Origin: Acidimicrobiia bacterium
GTDB taxonomy: Bacteria; Actinomycetota; Acidimicrobiia; IMCC26256; PALSA-555
DNA length: 6,068 nucleotides
Assembly: GCA_022865365.1 (NCBI GenBank)
Contig: JALHSW010000563.1
Span: 1 to 6,068, forward strand
Reading direction: 5' to 3'
Shown here: positions 1-5,616 of the stretch, one piece after another
How positions within the stretch are numbered: position 1 is the stretch's first letter
How the letters are laid out: each line of letters starts with the position of its first letter
The notes under the pieces: generated by a model
The model's input: only the letters and a program-made list of their open reading frames with translations
Told to the model about the DNA's origin: nothing
The model's database searches: none
Position numbers and translations under genes: made by a program

Positions 1-415
1 ACGCGTTCTGGGCCCGCTCGCCTGCGCCCTCGAGCAGCATCACCAGGGGCACGCGCTCCTGGCGCGCGAGCTCGGCGAGCCGCTGGCGCTTCGCGGTGGT
101 GCCCAGCCCGATCGAGCCGCCCATGACGGTGAAGTCCTCGGCGCCGACAAGCGTGCTTCGTCCGTCGATGCGACCGTGACCCGCAACGAACGCGTCGGCC
201 GGCGCCGCGGGCGAGGCACCACGCTGCACCGAACCGGTTAGCGTCCCGAGCTCCACGAACGACCCTTCGTCGAGGAGGGCGGCGACCCGTGCCCTGGCGT
301 CGAGACGACCGCCTTCGCGCTGACGTTCGAGCCGTTCGGCGCCGCCCATGGCCCGGGCCGCCTCGCGGCGTGTCGCGAGGTCGTCGAGGAGCGGCTGCCA
401 ACTGTCGCGAGTCAT
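1..415 (-). CDS. Acyl-CoA carboxylase carboxyltransferase (beta) subunit, N-terminal part, runs off the window
   Basis: Partial gene of 138 complete codons, open at base 1. The product begins MTRDSWQPLLDDLATRREAA and continues with features of the biotin-dependent carboxyltransferase family (propionyl-/methylcrotonyl-/acetyl-CoA carboxylase beta subunits). These are an Arg/Glu-rich N-terminal helix, a 'LLDEGSFVELG' turn (about residues 47-57), the glycine-rich 'GHGRIDGRSTLVGAEDFTVMGG' type core (about 79-100) and 'MLLEGAGERAQ' (about 126-136). In this family the subunit transfers CO2 from carboxybiotin to an acyl-CoA in the cytoplasm and works with a separate biotin carboxylase/carrier subunit, which is not in this window. 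The ATG overlaps the TGA of the preceding dehydrogenase subunit as ATGA, with no Shine-Dalgarno visible, so translation is probably coupled. The substrate (propionyl, methylcrotonyl, geranyl or other) cannot be decided, because the acyl-binding part is off the window. Family assignment is strong. Confidence 0.88.
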   Translation of the reverse strand, partial: MTRDSWQPLLDDLATRREAARAMGGAERLERQREGGRLDARARVAALLDEGSFVELGTLTGSVQRGASPAAPADAFVAGHGRIDGRSTLVGAEDFTVMGGSIGLGTTAKRQRLAELARQERVPLVMLLEGAGERAQNA

Positions 416-1347
416 GCGCTGATTGGGGTGAGGGTGGCGGCGAGAGCGTCGGCATGCGCGTTCGGCGTGCCGAAGACGGTGTTCAGCACCCACGCCCGCT
501 TCAGATAGAGGTGCACGTCGACCTCCCAGGTGAACCCCATCCCGCCATGCACCTGCATCGAGGCCTTCGCGTTCTTGAGCGCAGCCTCGGATGCGAGCAG
601 CCGTGCCCCCGACACCACGCGCGCGACGTCACCGATCTCGGGGTCGTCGAGGGTGACGGCCGCCGCATCAGCGGCGGCGCGTGCAACCTCGGCGCGCACG
701 GCCATGTCGGCGAGGATGTGCTTCACCGCCTGGAACGAACCGATCGGGCGGTCGAACTGGCGACGCTCGAGCGAGTACTCAGTCGCCGCCGCGACGCACG
801 CTTCGGCCATGCCGACCTGGTACGCGGCGGTGAGGACCGCACCGCCGGTCGTCCACTGCTCGGCAATCGCTGCGTCGCCAATCGGCTCGGCCTCCGGCAG
901 CGCCTCGACGCGATGCACCGGGGTGAGCGGGTCGAGCGGCCAGCCGAGCTCATCGGGTCGGTCGAATGCGGTGCGAGAGATCGTGTTGACGCCACCCGCG
1001 TCGATGACCACGACGGTGTCGGCCGCCGCGAGATGCTCGATCATCGCCGGCCTTCCGTCGGCCGGGCGCTCGACGCCGGTGACGATGCCCTCCACCGTGC
1101 CGTGGGCCAGGTGTGACCAGACCAACGGGCCCGGTACGAGGGCGCGTCCGAGCTCCTGGAACGCGATCGACGCATCGGACCACGTGAAGCCGTCGGACCG
1201 AAGGGAGAACACCCCGGTCTCGGCGAGCTCGGCGAACATCGAGCGATCGAAGCCGGCGCGCACCCGCTCCATCCCGAATCGCCCGACACAGAGCGCGCGG
1301 ATCCCGTCGCGCAGCGCCCTCTGGTCCTCGGTCAGGTCGAAGTTCAC
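412..1347 (-). CDS. Short acyl-CoA dehydrogenase-family subunit, likely non-catalytic partner of the adjacent dehydrogenase
   Basis: A 311-residue protein starting at GTG 1347, beginning (V/M)NFDLTEDQRALRDGIRAL, a typical acyl-CoA dehydrogenase N-terminus. The open frame extends further upstream, but that part is antisense-quality Arg/Ala sequence inside the neighbouring gene. The GTG fits the family N-terminus, overlaps the upstream TGA as GTGA and has AAGGAG 11 bases upstream (1359-1364). The C-terminal helical domain is well conserved: RRQFDRPIGSFQ (195-206) and QVHGGMGFTWE (265-275), which in the family contact FAD and the dimer partner. The middle beta domain is short and lacks the usual 'EPxAGSD' flavin/substrate motif. 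The two known positions for the catalytic glutamate appear to be Gly (about 169) and Phe292 (VFGT instead of YEGT). Family knowledge: actinobacterial steroid side-chain dehydrogenases of the FadE26-FadE27 type are heterotetramers of unlike subunits. I infer the same arrangement here, with this as the inactive partner. Confidence 0.88.
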   Translation of the reverse strand: MNFDLTEDQRALRDGIRALCVGRFGMERVRAGFDRSMFAELAETGVFSLRSDGFTWSDASIAFQELGRALVPGPLVWSHLAHGTVEGIVTGVERPADGRPAMIEHLAAADTVVVIDAGGVNTISRTAFDRPDELGWPLDPLTPVHRVEALPEAEPIGDAAIAEQWTTGGAVLTAAYQVGMAEACVAAATEYSLERRQFDRPIGSFQAVKHILADMAVRAEVARAAADAAAVTLDDPEIGDVARVVSGARLLASEAALKNAKASMQVHGGMGFTWEVDVHLYLKRAWVLNTVFGTPNAHADALAATLTPISA

Positions 1348-2486
1348 GCCCAGCGCTGCTCCTTCGGGAGTCCGAGAAGGCGCTCGCCGATGATGTTGCG
1401 CTGGATCTGAGAGGTCCCCGCGGCGATGGGCAGCGACAACGTGCGGAGCCGTTCCTCGACGATCTCGTCGTGCACGTCGAGGATCCCGCGCTCCAGGACG
1501 CGCATGCTCAGCTCCCCGAGCCGGTCGCGTGCCTCCGAGTAGCCGAGCTTGAGCATCATCGCCCCCGGCCCGGGGACGCCCGTCCGCCCGGCCTGCGAGA
1601 CGTTGCGCTTGGTCAACGACCACAGGGCATCGAGCTCCGCAATCACGTGCGCCAGCTCACGACGCTCGGCGACGTCGTGCACCGAGGGCGCGAGCTCCTC
1701 GGCCAAGCGGAGCGCGTCGACCATCTCGCTCACGAACGCGGTGCCGCGCTCGAACGACAGGGTGACGTTCGTGACCCGCCAGCCGTCGTTCTCGTCGCCG
1801 ATCCGGTTGGCCACCGGCACCCGGACCTCGTCGAGGAAGACCTCGCAGAACTCTGACGACCCGAGCAGCGTCTCGATCGGGCGCACCTCGATGCCGGGCA
1901 GACCCATCGGGAGGATCAACCAGGTGATACCGCGGTGCTTCGGAACATCGGGGTCGGTGCGCACGAGCAGCTCGCCGAACTCCCCGACGTGGCCGAACGA
2001 GCACCAGGTCTTTCGCCCGGTGACCACGTAGTCGTCGCCGTCGCGGACCGCGCGGGTCGTGAGCCCGGCGAGATCGGAGCCCGCGTCGGGCTCGGAGAAG
2101 CACTGGCACCACACCTCGTCGCCCCGGAGGATTTTCGGGAGATGCGCCGACTTCTGCGCCTCGGAGCCCTCGGCAACCAGCGTCGGACCCGCGTGCAGGG
2201 TGCCGACGAAGTTGACCCCGACGTAGGGGGCCTTGGCGCGCGTCGTCTCCTCGTGGAACACGAGTTGCTCGCTCGGGGATGCGTCGCGACCGCCGTAGGC
2301 CTTGGGCCAGTTGATCCCCGCGTAGCCGGCGTCGAAGAGTCGACGCTGCCAGTCGGTGTCGTAGCGCACGCGCGCCGGCCAGTCGTCGCGCCCCGGCGGC
2401 GACGGGAGCTCCGCGAGCGAGCGGGCAAGCCACGAGCGCAGCTCGGCGCGAAATGCCTCGTCGGCGTCGGAGTAGCGAAGGTCCAT
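1344..2486 (-). CDS. Acyl-CoA dehydrogenase, full-size catalytic subunit
   Basis: A 380-residue protein of normal family length. It would catalyse FAD-dependent alpha,beta-dehydrogenation of an acyl-CoA, passing electrons to electron-transfer flavoprotein. The N-terminal helical domain (about 1-122) ends with 'LPKILRGDEVWCQ'. The beta domain carries CFSEPDAGSDLAG (129-141), the flavin/substrate motif, then TGRKTWCS (156-163), a conserved FAD-contacting segment. The C-terminal helical domain closes with IAAGTSQIQRNIIGERLLG (354-372). Glu246 in LSFERG aligns by eye with the helix-G catalytic glutamate of isovaleryl- and long-chain acyl-CoA dehydrogenases. The alternative site (YEGT in medium-chain enzymes) is AAGT, so Glu246 is the expected base. 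The start ATG matches the family N-terminus (MDLRYSDADEAFRAEL). AGGTAGG lies 12 bases upstream, which is a weak ribosome site, and TAGGCT lies 10 bases upstream. The stop overlaps the next gene's GTG, so the two proteins are probably made in equal amounts. The substrate is unknown; mycobacterial FadE-type steroid or branched acyl-CoA enzymes are the nearest guess. Confidence 0.93.
   Translation of the reverse strand: MDLRYSDADEAFRAELRSWLARSLAELPSPPGRDDWPARVRYDTDWQRRLFDAGYAGINWPKAYGGRDASPSEQLVFHEETTRAKAPYVGVNFVGTLHAGPTLVAEGSEAQKSAHLPKILRGDEVWCQCFSEPDAGSDLAGLTTRAVRDGDDYVVTGRKTWCSFGHVGEFGELLVRTDPDVPKHRGITWLILPMGLPGIEVRPIETLLGSSEFCEVFLDEVRVPVANRIGDENDGWRVTNVTLSFERGTAFVSEMVDALRLAEELAPSVHDVAERRELAHVIAELDALWSLTKRNVSQAGRTGVPGPGAMMLKLGYSEARDRLGELSMRVLERGILDVHDEIVEERLRTLSLPIAAGTSQIQRNIIGERLLGLPKEQRWA
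1359..1364 (-). promoter_or_regulatory. Ribosome binding site AAGGAG deciding the GTG start of the short dehydrogenase subunit
   Basis: AAGGAG on the minus strand, 11 bases before GTG 1347 and lying within the last codons of the upstream dehydrogenase. The spacing is slightly long. Together with the GTGA overlap and the family N-terminus, it supports this start over the much longer upstream open frame. Confidence 0.5.
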
Positions 2487-2496
2487 CCGGGCGGCG

Positions 2497-2502
2497 AGCC
2501 TA
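2497..2502 (-). promoter_or_regulatory. Candidate -10 element TAGGCT for the dehydrogenase/carboxylase operon
   Basis: TAGGCT on the minus strand, 10 bases before the ATG at 2486, in the 54-base gap after the hydrolase. A -35-like CTGACG (2522-2527) lies 19 bases upstream, overlapping a small inverted repeat. The same stretch holds AGGTAGG (2499-2505), so it may instead be a weak ribosome site. Confidence 0.33.
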
Positions 2503-2512
2503 CCTGTCGCTT

Positions 2513-2527
2513 CTGACCAGCCGTCAG
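2513..2527. repeat. Small inverted repeat CTGAC-CAGCC-GTCAG in the gap before the dehydrogenase operon
   Basis: Five-base arms with a five-base loop; TGACC (2514-2518) also pairs with GGTCA (2527-2531). It lies upstream of the candidate -10 for the dehydrogenase gene and overlaps its possible -35. It could be part of a repressor operator or a chance repeat. It is too short and lacks a T-run, so it does not look like an intrinsic terminator. Confidence 0.2.
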
Positions 2528-2540
2528 GTCACCGGTACCT

Positions 2541-4103
2541 TCAGCAGCGCTTCCCGCTCTTCGGCACGGCGTCGTCCACCAGGTAGTGGACCACGACGTC
2601 GTCGACGCACTGGTTCCCCGAAGCGAACGCGGTGTGGCGCGCACCACCAACGGTGACGAGCACCGCCGACTCCAGCTCTTCGGTGAGTCCCTTCGCCCAT
2701 CGCAGCGGCGTGGCCGGGTCATCGCGGGTCCCGAGCACGAGCAAGGGTGGCGACGTCGGCGCGTGCAGGGCTGCGGGCGGCTGGGCCTCCACCGGCCAGA
2801 ACGCACAGGCGAGTGAGTTGTTCACGACCGAGCGTCCGAGCCGCGGCGCGACCCGAGCGGCGGCTTCCTCGATCGCACGGAGCCCGCCGACGCCCCCGAC
2901 CGCCGGTCCGTCCACACATCCAACCGCGAAGAACGCCTCTTGCAGGTTGTCGTAGGTCCCGTCACGGGAGCGTCCGGTGTAGACATCGGCCTCCGTCACG
3001 AGGTCGCTGCCGTCACCATTTTCGGCTGCGACCAGCAGGTCGGCGAGGATCGACCAGGTCTCCTCGCCGCTGTAGAGCAGCTCGGTGACCCCGATGTCGA
3101 ACAGCGTCGTGTTCAGGGTTCGACCGCGTCCAGCATGGGACGCCGGGATCGGTGCTGCGTCGATGCGGGCGCGCAGCGCGTCGTACGCGCGGGCAGAATC
3201 GCCTCCGTGGTGGAACGCGCAGCCGGGCTTGCGAGCGCAGTCACGGAGAAAGAGGTTCAGCGACCGTTCGAACGCCACGGCTTGCTGCACCTGCACCGCC
3301 GTGGCATCGAGTGCTGGGTCGACCGGACCGTCGAGCACCAGCGCGCGCACGCGGTCGGGGAACTGCGCCGCGTACTGCGCGCCGAGATACGTGCCGTACG
3401 AGTACCCGAGGTACGTGAGCTTGTCGTCACCGAGCGCGGCCCGGATCAGGTCCATGTCGCGCGCCGCGCGATCGGTGCCGAGGAAAGGCAGGATGTCGCC
3501 GTCGGATTGCACGCAGGCGTCGACGATCTTGCGAACGCCCACCTCCAGCGCAGTGCGACCGGCCTCGGTGTCTGGCGTCCAGTCCAGCGCATAGAAGGGG
3601 TCGAGATCGTCGGTGCAGTCGACGCCCTCGCTCGCGCCAACGCCGCGTGGGTCGAAGCCGACGAGGTCGAAGCGGTCTTGGATCTCGGAGGGCAGGCTCG
3701 ACGCGAAGTCAACCGTGAAGTCCGTTGCGGGCGCGCCCGGACCGCCCGGGTTGATCAGGAGCGACCCGATCCGTCGATCGGGGTCGCGGGCCGGGATCCG
3801 GACCAGCGCCAGGTCGAGGGTGGGGCTGTCGAGCACCGTGTCGTCGAGCGGGACGGCGATCTTCGTGCACTGGGCGACTCCCCCGCGGCATCGCTTCCAC
3901 GAGAGCTGCGACGCGGCGCCCTGGGACCCACCTTCGCCACCATCCCCAACCCCACCCGGCGTCGGAACGTTGAGCGACCGCTGCGGTGGCTGAGCGTTCC
4001 AACCCACCGCAACCGCAGAGGCGGGTGCGGCGTTGATCACCGCGATCAGACCGGCGACCAGGAGCGCGAGCGCGACGAACGACAGGATTCGTCGGGAATG
4101 CAT
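2541..4103 (-). CDS. Exported alpha/beta hydrolase, TAP/SlpD-like (prolyl/tripeptidyl aminopeptidase family)
   Basis: A 520-residue secreted serine hydrolase. Residues 1-30 form a signal peptide: basic MHSRR, hydrophobic core 8-24, and a likely signal peptidase I site after APASA (30). A Gly-rich linker (about 49-63) precedes the catalytic domain. The oxyanion-hole motif NPGGPG is at 118-123, FDPRGVGAS at 150-158, and the nucleophile elbow GYSYG puts the nucleophile at Ser235. The C-terminal TAP-like segment has GTRDDPATP with Asp462 (or Asp461), and GARHTAF with His490, completing a Ser-Asp-His triad. Ten cysteines (72, 79, 163, 197, 289, 295, 396, 433, 499, 520) all follow the signal peptide, consistent with disulfides outside the cytoplasm. 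Known relatives in Streptomyces and mycobacteria remove short peptides or cleave esters at the cell surface; the true substrate here is not predictable. The gene starts 37 bases after the aldehyde dehydrogenase stop, with TACGCT 7 bases before the ATG and no Shine-Dalgarno, so leaderless expression is plausible. Confidence 0.92.
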   Translation of the reverse strand: MHSRRILSFVALALLVAGLIAVINAAPASAVAVGWNAQPPQRSLNVPTPGGVGDGGEGGSQGAASQLSWKRCRGGVAQCTKIAVPLDDTVLDSPTLDLALVRIPARDPDRRIGSLLINPGGPGAPATDFTVDFASSLPSEIQDRFDLVGFDPRGVGASEGVDCTDDLDPFYALDWTPDTEAGRTALEVGVRKIVDACVQSDGDILPFLGTDRAARDMDLIRAALGDDKLTYLGYSYGTYLGAQYAAQFPDRVRALVLDGPVDPALDATAVQVQQAVAFERSLNLFLRDCARKPGCAFHHGGDSARAYDALRARIDAAPIPASHAGRGRTLNTTLFDIGVTELLYSGEETWSILADLLVAAENGDGSDLVTEADVYTGRSRDGTYDNLQEAFFAVGCVDGPAVGGVGGLRAIEEAAARVAPRLGRSVVNNSLACAFWPVEAQPPAALHAPTSPPLLVLGTRDDPATPLRWAKGLTEELESAVLVTVGGARHTAFASGNQCVDDVVVHYLVDDAVPKSGKRC

Positions 4104-4110
4104 GGTGGCG

Positions 4111-4116
4111 AGCGTA
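4111..4116 (-). promoter_or_regulatory. Candidate -10 element TACGCT for the exported hydrolase
   Basis: TACGCT on the minus strand, 7 bases before the ATG at 4103, in the 37-base gap after the aldehyde dehydrogenase. There is no Shine-Dalgarno in the gap, which fits a leaderless transcript. I see no convincing -35 element, so this is tentative. Confidence 0.35.
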
Positions 4117-4140
4117 GGCGTCGAGGGATGCCGTATGGCT

Positions 4141-5226
4141 TCAGGCGGGGGACTCGCTCGAGAAGTACACGTTCTTCACCTCGGTGTAGTGGTCCATCGC
4201 GTTCATGCCCAGCTCGCGGCCGAGACCCGAGCGCTTGTAGCCGCCGAACGGGGTCTCGGTCCGTACACTCGAGTGCGAGTTGACCGCGAGCACGCCCGTC
4301 CGGATCCCCTTCGCGACCCGGATGGCCCGGCCGACGTCGCCGGTCCAGACCGATCCCGAGAGCCCGTAGTCGTTGTCGTTGGCGATCTGGATCGCCTCGG
4401 CTTCGTCGTCGAAGGGGATCACGCACGCCACCGGACCGAAGATCTCCTCGCGGGCCACTCGCATCGAGTTGTCGACGTCGGCGAGCACCGCAGGACTCAG
4501 GTACCAGCCCGCACCGGTCCCGGGCTCACCGCCGCCAACTTCACCGCCGGTGGTCCGGCGGGCACCTTCGCCCGCTCCGACCTCGAGGTAGTCGAGGGAC
4601 GTCTGACGCTGGGCCTCCGAGATCATCGGCCCCATCTCCGTCGTCTCGAGGAGCGGATCGCCGATCTGCACTGCTTCGGTCGCCCGTGTGAACGCGTCGA
4701 CGTAGTCCGCGTACACGGACCGCTCGACGAGGATGCGGCTCCGTGCGCAGCAATCCTGGCCCGCGTTCGCGAACACGGCCATCGGCGTCTCGGCAACGCA
4801 GCGCTCGAGGTCGGCATCGGCGAAGACGATGCTCGCCGACTTCCCGCCGAGCTCCAGCGAGCAGCGGGTGATGTTGTCGGCCGACGCCTTCAGGATCGAG
4901 GCCCCGGTGGCGGTCTCACCGGTGAACCCGATCTTGGAGACCCGCGGGTCGGCGACGAGCTCGTTGCCGAGGACTCGTCCCGGGCCGACGAGCACCGAGA
5001 CCGCGCCCTTGGGGACGCCCGCCTCGACCAGCACCTCCCCGAGCATCAGCGCGGTGAGTGGCGTGAGCGACGCGGGCTTGAGCACGATCGGGTTGCCGCA
5101 CGCGAGCGCGGGCGCGACCTTCCACGTGGCGATCAGCAACGGGAAGTTCCACGGGACGATGAGCGCGCACACGCCGATCGGCTCCCGGAGCACCACGTCG
5201 AGCCCGGGCTGTTGCACCGGCACCAC
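4141..5226 (-). CDS. C-terminal fragment of the interrupted aldehyde dehydrogenase (catalytic part)
   Basis: The part after the TAG is open from 5289. The first GTG that could reinitiate is at 5226, giving 361 residues beginning (V/M)VPVQQPGLDVV. I see no Shine-Dalgarno before it, and the family has no natural start here, so this is probably a gene-caller start and not a biological one. The fragment keeps every catalytic and cofactor residue described for the full frame (in fragment numbering Asn27, Lys50, Glu125, Cys159, Glu261). It lacks about 124 N-terminal residues that build part of the cofactor domain and help pack the oligomer, so an independent active enzyme is unlikely. It ends VKNVYFSSESPA with TGA, 37 bases before the hydrolase ATG. 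Confidence 0.6.
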   Translation of the reverse strand: MVPVQQPGLDVVLREPIGVCALIVPWNFPLLIATWKVAPALACGNPIVLKPASLTPLTALMLGEVLVEAGVPKGAVSVLVGPGRVLGNELVADPRVSKIGFTGETATGASILKASADNITRCSLELGGKSASIVFADADLERCVAETPMAVFANAGQDCCARSRILVERSVYADYVDAFTRATEAVQIGDPLLETTEMGPMISEAQRQTSLDYLEVGAGEGARRTTGGEVGGGEPGTGAGWYLSPAVLADVDNSMRVAREEIFGPVACVIPFDDEAEAIQIANDNDYGLSGSVWTGDVGRAIRVAKGIRTGVLAVNSHSSVRTETPFGGYKRSGLGRELGMNAMDHYTEVKNVYFSSESPA

Positions 5227-5289
5227 GTCACCGAGATGCTTGTTCGCGGCCCCGGCGTAGTACTCGAAGACGTCGGCTGCGGTGTTCGC

Positions 5290-5598
5290 CTACCATCGGG
5301 CGTCCCCGATCGGGTGGCCGGCACCCCGGGCCTCGGCGACGGCGAAGTCCTCGGCTCGGTGCCGCAGCAGGGCGGCGACCCGGAGCAGCACCCGGCCCCG
5401 GGCGGTCGCGCTCGTCCGGGGCCATTCGCCCGTCTCGAACTCGGCGAGCGCGGCACTGAGTGCGTCGTCCAGGTCCTCGGCATTGGCCTGGGGCACCTCG
5501 GCGAGCCGCTCCCCGGTCGCCGGTTCGCCGATCACCATCGTGCCGCCCCGTCCCTCGCGCGCCTCGCCCCCGACGAGAAGGTGCCACTCCCGGTCCAT
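5290..5598 (-). CDS. N-terminal fragment of the interrupted aldehyde dehydrogenase
   Basis: This is what would be translated if the TAG at 5292-5290 is real and not suppressed: 102 residues ending GHPIGDARW. It contains only the first part of the cofactor-binding domain: LLVGGE at the start, 'IGEPATGERLAEVPQANAED' (about 23-42) and the helix GRVLLRVAALLRHRAEDFA (about 68-86). It has no catalytic cysteine and no cofactor lysine, so it could not be an enzyme alone. The open frame continues upstream of 5598 to 5994, but that part is antisense to the SDR gene and reads as Arg/His-rich nonsense, so I do not include it. Confidence 0.55.
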   Translation of the reverse strand: MDREWHLLVGGEAREGRGGTMVIGEPATGERLAEVPQANAEDLDDALSAALAEFETGEWPRTSATARGRVLLRVAALLRHRAEDFAVAEARGAGHPIGDARW

Positions 5599-5605
5599 CC
5601 GCGGC

Positions 5606-5611
5606 AGCATA
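5606..5611 (-). promoter_or_regulatory. Candidate -10 element TATGCT for the aldehyde dehydrogenase
   Basis: Reads TATGCT on the minus strand, 7 bases (5599-5605) before the ATG at 5598, matching the TAnnnT -10 pattern of actinobacterial housekeeping promoters. The spacing would put transcription start at or next to the ATG, that is, a leaderless mRNA. A weak -35-like TTGCCT lies 19 bases upstream (5631-5636), inside the SDR coding region. This is an inference from sequence only. Confidence 0.4.
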
Positions 5612-5616
5612 GGAGG

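Larger units (their letters stand above)
4141..5598 (-). pseudogene. NAD(P)-dependent aldehyde dehydrogenase interrupted by one in-frame TAG
   Basis: Read through the stop, this is a complete 485-residue aldehyde dehydrogenase, the usual family length, oxidising an aldehyde to a carboxylate in the cytoplasm. Codon 103 (5292-5290) is TAG, between 'GDARW' and 'ANTAADVFEYYAG', a continuous family segment in the same frame. Numbering the full frame: PWNFP (149-153, Asn151 for the thioester oxyanion), LKPAS with Lys174 for NAD(P), ELGGKS with Glu249 as general base, GQDCC with nucleophile Cys283 (codon 4752-4750), and EIFGP with Glu385 for the cofactor. All key residues are intact, and no frameshift or second stop occurs. 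One base change from a sense codon (for example CAG, GAG or TGG) explains the TAG. It is either a recent nonsense mutation, a sequencing or assembly error, or genuine readthrough. The ATG at 5598 gives the family-like MDREWHLLVGGE start; an in-frame ATG at 5610 is an alternative. TATGCT ends 7 bases before 5598. The aldehyde substrate is unknown. Confidence 0.85.

Noticed and set aside
289..1393. Plus-strand open frames of 275 and 287 codons
   Set aside because: Both are mirrored on the clear dehydrogenase subunit and carboxyltransferase genes, have low-complexity composition and show no family motif.
1348..1623. The 92-codon upstream extension of the short dehydrogenase subunit frame
   Set aside because: It lies inside the coding region of the upstream dehydrogenase, reads as Arg/Ala-rich nonsense, and the family N-terminus begins at the GTG at 1347.
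1916..2806. A 296-codon minus-strand open frame overlapping the hydrolase end and the dehydrogenase start
   Set aside because: Out of frame with both real genes; Arg/Ser/Pro-rich shadow product.
4104..4140. A possible terminator between the aldehyde dehydrogenase and the hydrolase
   Set aside because: There is no stem of useful length and no T-run in the 37-base gap.
2940..4283. A 447-codon open frame on the plus strand
   Set aside because: It lies antisense to the hydrolase and the aldehyde dehydrogenase end. Its product is Arg/Val/Glu-rich with no recognisable domain, as expected from the opposite strand of GC-rich genes.
5226..5289. The aldehyde dehydrogenase as two separate natural genes
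   Set aside because: The residues between the TAG and GTG 5226 (ANTAADVFEYYAG and onward) are conserved-looking family sequence in the same frame, so this is one gene with a stop and not an intergenic gap.
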